From Phyllobacterium myrsinacearum (GTDB lineage: Bacteria > Pseudomonadota > Alphaproteobacteria > Rhizobiales > Rhizobiaceae), in contig NZ_JACGXN010000009.1 in the NCBI RefSeq assembly GCF_014138285.1, positions 124,001-188,000 of the forward strand: 64,000 nucleotides of DNA, read 5' to 3'. Below the pieces are notes generated by a model that was not told the origin of the DNA, searched no databases, and saw only the letters and a list, made by a program, of their open reading frames with translations. A program made the position numbers and the translations under genes. Below are positions 42,898 through 52,078 of this stretch, piece after piece; position 1 is the stretch's first letter; the number at the start of each line of letters is the position of its first letter.

Positions 42898-44708
42898 AGG
42901 AACAGGTCAACCTTCTCGAATGTTCTGACATCGATAATACCGACGTCGGAAATACGCAATTCAGGAATGACCACAAGCGCCAGCAGCGAATGCTGCATAT
43001 AGGCATTGTTGAGGCTGCAACCCATGGCGCGCATGGCGTTGACAAGCTTGTCCGCCTTGGCTGCAACGACTTCTGCCCGCTGGTCGGACATGAGCCCGGC
43101 AATCGGCATTTCCACCAAGGCCAACTCGCGTCCCTTGGAGAACAGCACCACACCGCCGCCCACTTCGCCGAGACGGTTGGCAGCCTTGGCCATATCATCC
43201 TTGTTGGTGCCAACAACAATCATGTGGTGACTGTCGTGGGCAACGGTCGAAGCCATGGCGCAATCCAGCGTATAACCAAATCCGGAGACAAAGCCATTGA
43301 CCACAGCTCCGGTACCGCGATGGCGCTCCACGAGCGCAATCTGGCAGACATCATTGCGCCGGTCCATCTGTACAATGCCGTCGGAGACGGACAGCTCGGC
43401 TTCCAGCGCCTTCGTCGGCGCCTGGTTCTCAATCACTCCAATGACGCGCGCAGTAACATGCTTGGTCGGTTTCGGCGCCTTAATGTCGAAATCTTTGGCA
43501 TTGAGTTTCTTGCCAAGCTTGATCGTGTTTTTGGCAAACGCTGGGTAGTTATAAGCCGGAATTTCGGCGGCAAGCTTGCCCTTCTCCGCCAGAAGCACGC
43601 CACGGCCATAGACCCGGTCAATGGTCAGATTGGCAAGGTCTGATACAATGAGGAAGTCGGCAAGACGGCCGGGAGTGATCGATCCGATCTCGCGTTCCAT
43701 GCGGAAATGCTGGGCGGTGTTGAGCGTTGCCATCTGAATCGCCGTCACCGGCTTCAATCCTTGCGCGATAGCATGCCGCACAACCCTGTCCATGTGCCCG
43801 TCATTAACCAGCGTGCCCGAATGACTGTCATCGGTGCACAGAATGAAGTTACGCGGATCGAGCCCCTGCTCCGTCACCGCTTTGATCTGGCTGGCGACAT
43901 CATACCAGGCTGAGCCAAGCCGCAGCATGGCGCGCATGCCCTGACGCACGCGGGCAATCGCGTCTTCCATGCGTGTACCCTCGTGATCGTCTTCCGGCCC
44001 GCCTGCCACGTAACCATGAAAGGCACGGCCGAGTTCCGGCGAGGCAAAGTGGCCGCCGACGGTCTTGCCAGCCTTGACTGTTGCATCGATACCGCCGCGC
44101 ATGGTGGGATCATTGTTGGCAACACCGGGAAAATTCATCACCTCGCCCAGACCGACGATATTTGGCCATGTCATGGCCTCAGCCACATCGGCGGGGCTGA
44201 TCGAAGCCCCGGCATTTTCCAGTCCCGGAGCCGAGGGAACACAGCTCGGCATCTGCACATGCACATTGATCGGCATGGCAAGTGCCTCGTCATGCATAAG
44301 CCGCACGCCCTCAAGGCCAAGCACATTGGCAATTTCATGCGGATCGATGAACATGGACGTTGTTCCATGCGGGATAACGGCGCGCGTGAATTCGGTCACC
44401 GTGACCATGCCGCTTTCCACATGCATATGCGCATCGCAAAGACCCGGCACGAGGTAGCGGCCACCCGCATCGATCACCTTGGTCTTCGGTCCGATGCAAT
44501 GTTCGGCACCGTGGCCCACAAAGGCAAATCGCCCGGCAACAATGGCGATATCGATACCGGCGATAATCTCGCCCGAATACACGCTGACAAGGCGGCCATT
44601 GCGCACGACAAGATCAGCGTGGCTGCGGCCCATGGCGACATCCACCAGCAACGGCGCTGATTCTGTCCATGCCTGCGGTTTGTTGCCGGGTTTCGCCTGT
44701 CTGCTCAT
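42894..44708 (-). CDS. ade: Adenine deaminase
   Basis: 604-residue metal-dependent amidohydrolase converting adenine to hypoxanthine. CDAHMHVESG (His94, His96) is the metal-binding strand; IPHGTTSMFIDPHEIANVLG is the family's second signature. TDDSHSGTLVNDGHMD and GRLADFLIVSDL are found further on, and the long C-terminal beta domain is complete (HDSHHMIVVG). It is upstream of and overlapping ilvA, an unusual pairing, and divergent from the TctCBA operon. Confidence 0.93.
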   Translation of the reverse strand: MSRQAKPGNKPQAWTESAPLLVDVAMGRSHADLVVRNGRLVSVYSGEIIAGIDIAIVAGRFAFVGHGAEHCIGPKTKVIDAGGRYLVPGLCDAHMHVESGMVTVTEFTRAVIPHGTTSMFIDPHEIANVLGLEGVRLMHDEALAMPINVHVQMPSCVPSAPGLENAGASISPADVAEAMTWPNIVGLGEVMNFPGVANNDPTMRGGIDATVKAGKTVGGHFASPELGRAFHGYVAGGPEDDHEGTRMEDAIARVRQGMRAMLRLGSAWYDVASQIKAVTEQGLDPRNFILCTDDSHSGTLVNDGHMDRVVRHAIAQGLKPVTAIQMATLNTAQHFRMEREIGSITPGRLADFLIVSDLANLTIDRVYGRGVLLAEKGKLAAEIPAYNYPAFAKNTIKLGKKLNAKDFDIKAPKPTKHVTARVIGVIENQAPTKALEAELSVSDGIVQMDRRNDVCQIALVERHRGTGAVVNGFVSGFGYTLDCAMASTVAHDSHHMIVVGTNKDDMAKAANRLGEVGGGVVLFSKGRELALVEMPIAGLMSDQRAEVVAAKADKLVNAMRAMGCSLNNAYMQHSLLALVVIPELRISDVGIIDVRTFEKVDLFL

Positions 44709-44951
44709 CTCATCACCTCATTGACTGCTTTCTCAATGCATATACCAAAATGACGCTTTCGCGGCGCAATCATCAAAAAAAATCGTGATACCAATGAATT
44801 ACTTGACATAGGCGCTCTGGTTAAGTCCGATAGCATCGGGTGCAAGGCGCCGCCACGAGACTGCCAATATCCACGGAGGAAAAAGGGTATGGCGGTATCA
44901 CGGCGCAATATATTGAACTCATATAAACGCATTGCTCGGGGAGGAAACTTA

Positions 44952-45929
44952 ATGCGCAAATTCTCGCTTACACTCGCGGCCACGGCTGCCGTTGCCCTGC
45001 TTTCAACCAGCGCCTACGCGGCTGGTTATCCGGAACGCAACATCACGATGGTCGTCCCGTTCTCGGCTGGCGGACCCACAGACACCGTGACACGTCTTGT
45101 AGCTGAATCCATGTCGAAAGATCTTGGCCAGCAGATTATCGTCGAGAATGTCGGCGGTGCAGGCGGTACGCTGGGTGCATCGCAGGTCGCCAAGGCGGAA
45201 GCCGATGGTTATACGCTGCTGTTGCATCACATTGGCATGGCGACCAGCGCCACGCTCTATCGCAAGCTGCCCTATGACACGCTCAATGCGTTTGAATATG
45301 TCGGGCTCGTCACTGACGTCCCGATGACCGTTGTCGCCAAGAAGGATTTCGAAGCGAAGGACCTCAAGGGTCTGGTTGAATATGTGAAAGCCAACGCCGA
45401 CAAGGTCAGTCTCGCCAATGCCGGTATCGGCGCGGCGTCCCATCTCTGCGGCATGCTGTTCATGAGCGAAATCAAGACACCGCTCGTTACGGTTCCCTAT
45501 AAGGGTACTGGGCCAGCCATGACCGATCTTTTGGGCGGGCAGGTCGACCTGATGTGCGATCAGACCACCAATACGACCAAGCAGATCAAGGGTGGCACCA
45601 TCAAAGCCTATGCCGTCACCTCCGCCAAACGCCTGGCGGCGCTGCCTGATGTGCCGACAGTTGCCGAGGCCGGTCTGCCCGGCCTGCAGGTGGGTATCTG
45701 GCACGGCATCTACGCGCCGAAGGGCACGCCAAAAGAGGTCACGGAAAAACTGTCCGCGTCACTTCAGAAAGCCTTGAAGGATCCGAACATCATTGCCCGG
45801 TTTGCTGAACTTGGCACCGTGCCCGTCAGCGATGCGGAAGCAACCCCTGCAGGTCTGAAGACCAAACTTGAAAGCGAAGTCACACGCTGGAAGCCTGTGA
45901 TCGAGGCGGCCGGACAATACGCCGACTGA
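44952..45929 (+). CDS. tctC: Tripartite tricarboxylate transporter substrate-binding protein (TctC)
   Basis: 325-residue periplasmic solute receptor of the Bug/TctC family. Signal peptide MRKFSLTLAATAAVALLST ending near AYA-A. The mature N-terminus YPERNITMVVPFSAGGPTDTV carries the PFxxGGxxD motif that binds a carboxylate; further on GGAGGTLGA and TVPYKGTGPAMTDLLGGQVD are typical. GGGGAGGAAAC lies just before the ATG; an upstream ATG at 44889 also has a GGAGG, so the start has an alternative. Ligand probably a di- or tricarboxylate or a related small acid. Confidence 0.92.
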   Translation: MRKFSLTLAATAAVALLSTSAYAAGYPERNITMVVPFSAGGPTDTVTRLVAESMSKDLGQQIIVENVGGAGGTLGASQVAKAEADGYTLLLHHIGMATSATLYRKLPYDTLNAFEYVGLVTDVPMTVVAKKDFEAKDLKGLVEYVKANADKVSLANAGIGAASHLCGMLFMSEIKTPLVTVPYKGTGPAMTDLLGGQVDLMCDQTTNTTKQIKGGTIKAYAVTSAKRLAALPDVPTVAEAGLPGLQVGIWHGIYAPKGTPKEVTEKLSASLQKALKDPNIIARFAELGTVPVSDAEATPAGLKTKLESEVTRWKPVIEAAGQYAD

Positions 45930-46031
45930 TCGTATCGTCGGTCTGATTTGCCAAAATCATCTCCCCCACACCGGGGAGATGAAACGGGGTATCAGATACA
46001 ACAAGCCGAAAAAGGCATCTGTGGGGGTTCT

Positions 46032-46493
46032 ATGAAATCGTTGAGTTTCAGTTCACGCGATCTGATTTGCGGACTTCTGTTCATCGCAGCAGGTCTGGTT
46101 TTCGCCATTCAGGCCTATGGCCTCGAGCTTGGCACGGCTTTCCGCATGGGGCCGGGCTATTTCCCGCTGGTTCTTGCGGGTATCCTGATCGTGCTTGGTA
46201 TCATCGTCATCATTCAGGGAACCCAGCTCGAACATGAACCAATGGGACCAATTGCCTGGCGCGGTATACTGTTCATCCTGCCTGCACCGATAATCTTCGG
46301 CCTGACAGTGCGGGGGCTCGGCTTTGTCCCCTCGCTTTTCATAACTGCGCTTTGGGCGGCTTTTGCCAGCGTCAAAATGAAACCGGGCATGGCCCTCATT
46401 CTCGTCAGCGGTCTGACGCTGTTTTCCGTAATCGTCTTCAGCTACGCACTCGGACTGCCCTTCAGGCGGTTCGGTCCATGGCTCGGACAGTGA
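46032..46493 (+). CDS. tctB: Tripartite tricarboxylate transporter small membrane subunit (TctB)
   Basis: 153-residue protein with four hydrophobic helices in the TctB pattern: DLICGLLFIAAGLVFAI, MGPGYFPLVLAGILIVLG (the conserved GPGxFP motif), FVPSLFITALWAAFA and a C-terminal helix. Small partner of TctA, required for transport. The ATG at 46032 follows GTGGGGGTTCT. It lies about 100 bases after tctC and 10 bases before tctA on one transcript. Confidence 0.92.
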   Translation: MKSLSFSSRDLICGLLFIAAGLVFAIQAYGLELGTAFRMGPGYFPLVLAGILIVLGIIVIIQGTQLEHEPMGPIAWRGILFILPAPIIFGLTVRGLGFVPSLFITALWAAFASVKMKPGMALILVSGLTLFSVIVFSYALGLPFRRFGPWLGQ

Positions 46494-46503
46494 GGGCTGT
46501 ATC

Positions 46504-48009
46504 ATGGATCTTCTGAGCAATCTCGCCCTCGGTTTCGCCACGGCCGCCTCGCCCTGGAACCTGTTTTTCTGCTTTATTGGCGTCATCCTCGGCACATTGA
46601 TTGGCGTTCTCCCCGGCATCGGAGCAACGGCAACCATCGCCATGCTGCTGCCTATCACCTTTCAGCTCGAGCCGGTCTCATCGCTGATCATGCTCGCCGG
46701 CATCTATTACGGCGCGCAGTATGGCGGATCGACCACGGCTATTCTTATCAACATGCCGGGTGAATCGTCGTCCGCCGTCACCGCCATTGACGGGTATCAG
46801 ATGGCACGAAAGGGCCGTGCCGGTGCGGCTCTAGCAATAGCCGCCATCGGTTCGTTCTTTGCCGGAACGGTCTCGACCTTTCTCGTTGCGGTGTTTGCTC
46901 CGCCACTGACCGCCGTTGCCCTGAAGTTTGGCTCTGCTGAATATTTCTCGCTGATGATCGTCGGCCTCGTATCTTCCATCGCCCTCGCCCACGGCTCGGT
47001 GGTGAAGGCACTTGGGATGGTGGTGCTCGGGCTCCTGCTTGGTCTTGTCGGTACCGACATTTACACCGGTACACCGCGTTTCAATCTCGGCATTCTTGAG
47101 CTCTCCGACGGCCTCAACTTTGTAGCTGTCGCCGTCGGCGTGTTCGGTATTGCAGAAATCCTGCGCAATCTTGAAAACGAACACGACCGCGAGGTCATGA
47201 TCAAGAAGGTGAGCAATCTCTGGCCAACGCGGCAGGACTGGAAGGAAATGACAGCGCCGATCCTGCGCGGCACAGCCATCGGTTCCGCTCTGGGGATCCT
47301 GCCCGGCGGCGGCGCGATTCTCGCCTCCTTCGCCTCCTACACGGTGGAGAAACGCATGTCGAAAACCCCGGAGGAGTTCGGCAAGGGAGCGATTGCAGGT
47401 GTTGCCGGTCCGGAATCTGCCAACAATGCCGGTGCACAGACATCTTTCATTCCGATGCTGACGCTCGGCATTCCCGCCAATCCGGTCATGGCATTGATGA
47501 TCGGCGCCATGATCATTCAGGGCATCGTGCCTGGTCCCAATGTGGCAACGGAGCAGCCCGCCCTGTTCTGGGGCATCATCGCATCCATGTGGATCGGCAA
47601 CCTGATGCTCATTCTCCTCAACCTGCCATTGATCGGCCTGTGGGTGAAGCTGCTGACCATTCCCTACTACATGCTGTTTCCCGCCATCATCGCGTTCTGC
47701 GCGATTGGCGTTTACAGCGTCAACTCCAACGTATTCGACCTCTTTGCCGTCGCCTTCTTCGGCCTGATCGGATATGTGCTGGCCAAACTGCGATGCGAAC
47801 CGGCACCCTTGCTGCTCGGCTTCGTTCTCGGCCCCCTGCTTGAGGAGCATTTGCGCCGGGCCATGATCATGTCGCGCGGCGATCCATCGACCTTCGTGAC
47901 ACGGCCAATCAGCCTGACACTGCTGATCCTTGCTGCCGCGGTACTGGTGGTCGTGCTGCTGCCCAGCATTCGCAAAAAGCGCGACGAGGTTTTTGTCGAG
48001 GAAGTATAG
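46504..48009 (+). CDS. tctA: Tripartite tricarboxylate transporter large permease (TctA)
   Basis: 501-residue inner-membrane permease, about 12 helices. Two family repeats: [19 protein letters not shown] (about 31-49) and [19 protein letters not shown] (about 259-277) are the paired LPGxG ligand-binding loops. [18 protein letters not shown] and [18 protein letters not shown] complete the signature. Length is standard. Third gene of a complete TctCBA set, so a functional secondary, ion-driven uptake system is predicted. Confidence 0.94.
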   Translation: MDLLSNLALGFATAASPWNLFFCFIGVILGTLIGVLPGIGATATIAMLLPITFQLEPVSSLIMLAGIYYGAQYGGSTTAILINMPGESSSAVTAIDGYQMARKGRAGAALAIAAIGSFFAGTVSTFLVAVFAPPLTAVALKFGSAEYFSLMIVGLVSSIALAHGSVVKALGMVVLGLLLGLVGTDIYTGTPRFNLGILELSDGLNFVAVAVGVFGIAEILRNLENEHDREVMIKKVSNLWPTRQDWKEMTAPILRGTAIGSALGILPGGGAILASFASYTVEKRMSKTPEEFGKGAIAGVAGPESANNAGAQTSFIPMLTLGIPANPVMALMIGAMIIQGIVPGPNVATEQPALFWGIIASMWIGNLMLILLNLPLIGLWVKLLTIPYYMLFPAIIAFCAIGVYSVNSNVFDLFAVAFFGLIGYVLAKLRCEPAPLLLGFVLGPLLEEHLRRAMIMSRGDPSTFVTRPISLTLLILAAAVLVVVLLPSIRKKRDEVFVEEV

Positions 48010-48027
48010 ACGCTCGATGCCGGCGCG

Positions 48028-49524
48028 TCAGCGCGCCGGTACGATCACATAACTCACTACCCTGCTTTGATCAGGATAGTACTTGTAGGTCAGCGTCACG
48101 GTCTTGATCGCAGTGGACGGGTTGGTGATGCCGGCGTTCTGCATGAGCTTCTCTACCACCGGATTGGGGCCCTCGCCGAACCAGACGAACAGGGCCGGAA
48201 AGCGGATACGCGCTGCGGCATTGGGCATTTCCCAATGGACTGGCGTGACGGAACCATCATAGAGACGCAAGTTCCCCGGCAATTGCGGCCCATCTGAAAC
48301 CACACTCAGATAATTTCCGTCGGCACGCGTTACCGCAAAGAGTTTTGCATAATCCAGCTGCCCGATGGACGGAACGCCGCCGTCGCGGGCATGGAGAATA
48401 TTGAATGCCAAAATCGGAATCACCGCCAAACCACAAAGCGCGCCGACCAAGGCAAAGCGTTTCAGCGGCAGATCAGACGCGATATAGCGCCCCAGTACAA
48501 TCGACAGATAAAGCGGCGAAAGGAACAGAACCGGCTGCAGCCAGCGATCCTTGACCTCGGCGGCACCGCTGATCAGCACGCCGATGAACACACACACCAG
48601 CGCAAACATGATGATACGGGATACTAGGGTCTCGCCATCGGTCCAGCCTGTCTTCGGCGTGACCTGTTGGGCACGACTGCGCCACCAGGCGATCGCGAAG
48701 AACACCAGGGCCACACCGGAGAACAGAATACCGTTGAGGAACAATTTCCACTCGCCATGCAGGCGGCTAATGAGAAACTGCCCCCCTTCATTCAACTGAA
48801 ACTTGTGCGATCGCGCCAGCAGATTATCCATATGGGACAGCGCCCAAAGTGCGGTTGGGCCAACCGCCGCCAGAAAGACAAGCAGCGTCAGAATGGATTT
48901 GGACGACAGGAGGACAGCACGGTAGGAAGGAATCGAAAAGCCAGCCAGGATCATGCCGATAAGAAAAAATCCCGCATTGAACTTTCCGAGAAGCCCCGCG
49001 GCAATTCCCAAACCCAACAGCGCTGCAGAAAGCCACGAGCGGGATTTCATGTGCCAGGCAAAGGCCAGAAACGCCCATGCGCAACCGGTCGTGGCACCCA
49101 CGGAATGCGTCAGGGTCCGCTGGGATTCCCACGCAATCTGGGGCAGCAAGAATACGCCGACCATTCCCGCCGTCGCAACCGCCTTTGACATGCCGAGCAG
49201 GCGGGCACCACAATAAACACTGACGAAAAGGCTGGCCAGCATGCCGAACTTGACCAGAAAAACCGTGAACATACTGATGCCGAGAACATCCCCGGCTACA
49301 CTGTTGATCCATGTATAGAGCGGAGGCTGCGAACCGCCATATCCCCATTGCAACGCACCGACATAGGCAAGCTGCTCGGCATCATCGACACCGGCGCCAT
49401 TGGAAATGCTGGTCAGGAAGAACACCTGAAAGGCGAAATACAGGAGCACAAACACGAGTCCCGGATTTTCCGACGTAAACTGTTTGATACTGCTCAAAGG
49501 AGATTGGATCGGAATAGCTGGCAT
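48028..49524 (-). CDS. GT39-type membrane glycosyltransferase
   Basis: 498-residue multi-pass protein (about 12 helices) of the ArnT/dolichol-phosphate-mannose mannosyltransferase clan. Near residues 46-50, GVDDAEQ provides the acidic catalytic pair in the first periplasmic loop, and SQPPLYTW is the second conserved feature. The C-terminal periplasmic domain follows the last helix (about 400-498). Such enzymes transfer a sugar from a polyprenyl phosphate to lipid A, protein or glycan; the acceptor cannot be told. It is convergent with tctA, 18 bases apart. Confidence 0.83.
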   Translation of the reverse strand: MPAIPIQSPLSSIKQFTSENPGLVFVLLYFAFQVFFLTSISNGAGVDDAEQLAYVGALQWGYGGSQPPLYTWINSVAGDVLGISMFTVFLVKFGMLASLFVSVYCGARLLGMSKAVATAGMVGVFLLPQIAWESQRTLTHSVGATTGCAWAFLAFAWHMKSRSWLSAALLGLGIAAGLLGKFNAGFFLIGMILAGFSIPSYRAVLLSSKSILTLLVFLAAVGPTALWALSHMDNLLARSHKFQLNEGGQFLISRLHGEWKLFLNGILFSGVALVFFAIAWWRSRAQQVTPKTGWTDGETLVSRIIMFALVCVFIGVLISGAAEVKDRWLQPVLFLSPLYLSIVLGRYIASDLPLKRFALVGALCGLAVIPILAFNILHARDGGVPSIGQLDYAKLFAVTRADGNYLSVVSDGPQLPGNLRLYDGSVTPVHWEMPNAAARIRFPALFVWFGEGPNPVVEKLMQNAGITNPSTAIKTVTLTYKYYPDQSRVVSYVIVPAR

Positions 49525-49664
49525 TGTCTCTGTACCGTTGGTTGAGCCGCTTCTATTCCAAGTAGCAGTTAAAATCTACCTGCCCGTGTATCAACGTGCA
49601 TTGTGCAAACATCTGTGGCGCAAAGCCGCTGCACTTGAAAAGGGATCACCCCACGCAATCATAA

Positions 49665-49695
49665 TTGAAAAGGGGACAGCGGCGTCCCTTTTCAA
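49665..49695. repeat. REP-like palindrome
   Basis: TTGAAAAGGGGAC and GTCCCTTTTCAA flank a six-base centre (one unpaired G). An extra half-copy, TTGAAAAGGGA, lies 30 bases earlier at 49635-49645. The GGGGAC...GTCCC core is the kind found in REP elements mobilised by Y1-type transposases. Confidence 0.5.
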
Positions 49696-49925
49696 GCCCA
49701 CGCAAGTGGCTAATGTCCCTAACTGTAGTTGCAATGTTCAGGGAGAAAGATTGAGCATAACGTCTACAATCATTGCGGTCGAAAGCCTGTGGGTGGCGAA
49801 ACGGCAAAGCGCTGAGTGTTAAGTGCGCTTCCAAAGCATGATTGAACGGCGGCATCTGAACAGCAAATCTCACACGAATATTCAAGCCTCACCAAAACAA
49901 GAATAATTCCTGGGGTGGGGTGAAG

Positions 49926-49960
49926 GGGCGGGATCGGTCAGTATCCCGCCCTTTCCTTTT
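49926..49960 (+). terminator. Terminator without an assigned gene
   Basis: Perfect stem GGGCGGGAT / ATCCCGCCC with an eight-base loop followed by TTTCCTTTT. No plus-strand gene precedes it, since the nearest is tctA 1.9 kb away beyond a minus-strand gene. Confidence 0.8.
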
Positions 49961-50061
49961 GCGCGGTCTTATGAAGGCAGTAGCGCCGGAAATTAATCCA
50001 ATATTTCAACTAAATTTTTGAACACGCCATCCGTCTTTATAGTGCCGGTTGCTTCCGGCTT

Positions 50062-50142
50062 CGGAGCTTGGCTGCAGGACCATGGGCGTGGGACCGTGGC
50101 CAAGCTCCGTTTTCGGCCTTCGAAGACCGAGGCACATGTGCC
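50062..50142. repeat. Cluster of three palindromes
   Basis: CGGAGCTTGG (50062-50071) pairs perfectly with CCAAGCTCCG (50100-50109). It is followed by the dyad CGGcCTTCGAAGaCCG (50114-50129), and directly by the perfect palindrome GGCACATGTGCC (50131-50142). Confidence 0.65.
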
Positions 50143-50288
50143 ACGCTGTTGTGATGGTTTGCTTCCCGCTTCACTATCGAGCATACAACGCCCCCTTTAG
50201 CGGCGAGGTAGAGCGGTCCGGGCAAATTGCCATTTTCGTGGAAACTGCAGTTGACGGAATCGTCCGAACCGTTGAAAAGCATAGGCGC

Positions 50289-50374
50289 GCGGACGTGGCG
50301 AAACTGGTAGACGCAAGGGACTTAAAATCCCTCGGCCATAGGTCATGCGGGTTCGACCCCCGCCGTCCGCACCA
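50289..50374 (+). tRNA. tRNA-Leu (anticodon UAA)
   Basis: Starts GCGGACGTGGCGAAACTGG and ends CGTCCGCACCA with encoded CCA. The acceptor stem GCGGACG/CGTCCGC is perfect, the anticodon loop ACTTAAAAT holds TAA, and a long variable arm (GGCCATAGGTC) is present as expected for Leu. Confidence 0.97.
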
Positions 50375-50384
50375 GACACGCAAA

Positions 50385-50417
50385 AAACCCGGCAATCGCT
50401 TGCCGGGTTTGTTTTTT
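50385..50417. terminator. Bidirectional terminator between tRNA-Leu and wrbA
   Basis: Perfect 11-base stem AAACCCGGCAA / TTGCCGGGTTT with a TCGC loop, followed by GTTTTTT on the plus strand and by T residues on the minus strand. It serves tRNA-Leu and the convergent wrbA. Confidence 0.92.
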
Positions 50418-50428
50418 CCACGCCTGAA

Positions 50429-51028
50429 TCAGCCGTGCAGCTTGATCGTGATCTCGGCTACGCGCTTGCCCTGGAACTTGGCGCCTTCGAGTTCCTGTGC
50501 AGAAGGCTGGCGCGAGCCATCGCCATCGGCTGTCGTGGTCATTCCATAAGGCGCACCGCCGCGCACCACGTCGTTGCCCATCTGGGCCTGATACGCGTAG
50601 GACAACGGCACAATGATCATGCCGTGGTGCTGCATCTGCCACTGGGTGGAAACAAGCGCCAGTTCCTGACCACCATGCTGGGTGGCCGAAGACGCCATGA
50701 CCGAACCAACCTTGTTGATCAACGCGCCCTTGGCCCAGAGACCACCGGTCTGGTCAAAGAAGTTCTTCATCTGCGCGGACATCGAACCAAAGCGCGAGGA
50801 TACGCCGACAATGATCGCGTCGTAGGTCTCAAGCTCGTCGACCGTGGCAATTTCCGCCTTCTGATCGAGCTTGTAATGATAGGCCGTGGCCACCTCAAGC
50901 GGAACGAGTTCCGGCACGCGCCTGACGGTGACGTCAGCACCGGCTTCCTTTGCGCCCTCTGCAGCGGCATAGGCCATCTGCTCCATATGTCCCCAGCTCG
51001 AATAGTACAGCACCAATACCTTGGCCAT
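50429..51028 (-). CDS. wrbA: NAD(P)H:quinone oxidoreductase, WrbA type
   Basis: 199-residue flavodoxin-fold oxidoreductase that carries out two-electron reduction of quinones, protecting from oxidative stress. FMN phosphate loop [15 protein letters not shown] (about 4-18), [22 protein letters not shown] and the second FMN region ATQHGGQE are diagnostic, and length is standard. The ATG at 51028 is chosen over two upstream starts. Stand-alone, ending in a bidirectional terminator. Confidence 0.94.
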   Translation of the reverse strand: MAKVLVLYYSSWGHMEQMAYAAAEGAKEAGADVTVRRVPELVPLEVATAYHYKLDQKAEIATVDELETYDAIIVGVSSRFGSMSAQMKNFFDQTGGLWAKGALINKVGSVMASSATQHGGQELALVSTQWQMQHHGMIIVPLSYAYQAQMGNDVVRGGAPYGMTTTADGDGSRQPSAQELEGAKFQGKRVAEITIKLHG

Positions 51029-51203
51029 GATCGTCTCCATCGTTGAATCCGGTTCGACGGGCAAAAGCCGCCGTGGCTCTTTAAGGTAAGCATTTCGCTG
51101 TTCATTAAAACAAACATTGTCGCGACAAACTGTTCACCATTTGAAATGGCTTGCGGCGGCTGTTTGCGCCGATTACGGTCGCCGCACCGATAGGAGAATC
51201 CAC

Positions 51204-51953
51204 ATGACGAATGAAATCGTGAGCGCCGCCATGCTCGCCATTGGCGACGAGTTGCTGTCCGGCCGGACCAAAGACAAGAACATCGGTCATCTCGCCGATA
51301 TTCTGACAGCAGTCGGTATTGATCTGAAGGAAGTGCGGATCGTTCCCGATGAAGAAGACCGTATTGTCGACGCCCTGAACGCCCTGCGTGGTACCTACGA
51401 TTACGTCTTTACCTCAGGCGGCATAGGCCCCACCCATGACGACATCACCGCCGACGCCATTTCAAAGGCGTTTGGCGTGCCGTGCGAGCATGATGCCAAG
51501 GCGATGAAACTGATGGGCGACAATTATGCTGCGCGCGGCATGGAGTTCACCGAAAGCCGCCAGCGTATGGCGCGCATGCCGCGCGGCTCTGTCCATATCG
51601 ACAATCCCGTCTCGACCGCGCCGGGTTTCAACATCGGCAATGTCTATGTAATGGCCGGGGTTCCCTCGATTTTTCAGGCGATGCTCGACAATGTGATCCC
51701 GACGTTGAAGGTCGGCAAGCAACTGCTTTCCCGTTCAATCAATTGTCCTTTTGGCGAGGGTACGATTGCGATACCGTTGCGTGATATCCAGACTGCGCAT
51801 CCTGATACGATCATCGGTTCATATCCAAAGTACGAAAACAACAAGTTTTCCACCGAACTTGTGGTTCGTGCCCGGGATGAGGACAAGCTTGTCGCGGCGG
51901 AACAGGCTGTACGCGCGATGGTGGAACAACTCTCGGTGGCACAGCAAATCTGA
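51204..51953 (+). CDS. MoaB/Mog-domain protein (CinA N-terminal type)
   Basis: 249-residue protein of the molybdopterin-binding fold. IGDELLSGRTKDKN (about 13-26) and TSGGIGPTHDDIT are the MoaB/CinA cofactor-domain motifs. It lacks the C-terminal nicotinamide-nucleotide amidohydrolase domain of full CinA, so it corresponds to the COG1058-only form. Some relatives act as pyrophosphatases on nucleotide sugars. TAGGAG lies just before the ATG at 51204. The reaction here is not certain. Confidence 0.82.
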   Translation: MTNEIVSAAMLAIGDELLSGRTKDKNIGHLADILTAVGIDLKEVRIVPDEEDRIVDALNALRGTYDYVFTSGGIGPTHDDITADAISKAFGVPCEHDAKAMKLMGDNYAARGMEFTESRQRMARMPRGSVHIDNPVSTAPGFNIGNVYVMAGVPSIFQAMLDNVIPTLKVGKQLLSRSINCPFGEGTIAIPLRDIQTAHPDTIIGSYPKYENNKFSTELVVRARDEDKLVAAEQAVRAMVEQLSVAQQI

Positions 51954-52078
51954 GGAACCATAGACCTTCAGCGAACGTTCTGTTCGCACCTGCGATAAAA
52001 TCACACGCACCGGTCTTGCGTTCGCAGCGTATAATGCTCTGAATAGCAAGATCGACCTATCAACCGATGGAGGCCAAT

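Larger units (their letters stand above)
49525..50288. other. Gene-free stretch with palindromes, upstream of tRNA-Leu
   Basis: 764 bases with overlapping doubtful frames only. It contains a REP-like inverted repeat (49665-49695), a plus-strand terminator (49926-49960) with no gene before it, and a cluster of palindromes (50062-50142). Parts may be transcribed as small RNA or be remnants of short repeat elements. Confidence 0.55.

Noticed and set aside
46831-47850. Long minus-strand frame opposite tctA (339 codons)
   Set aside because: Composition (Asp, His, Gly, Gln-rich, no hydrophobic core) is that of an antisense shadow, and tctA is certain.
49646-49885. Minus-strand frame over the REP-like element
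   Set aside because: It is made largely of the palindrome and has no start signal or family.
50049-50549. Plus-strand frame running through tRNA-Leu
   Set aside because: It spans a certain tRNA and a terminator and is opposite wrbA.
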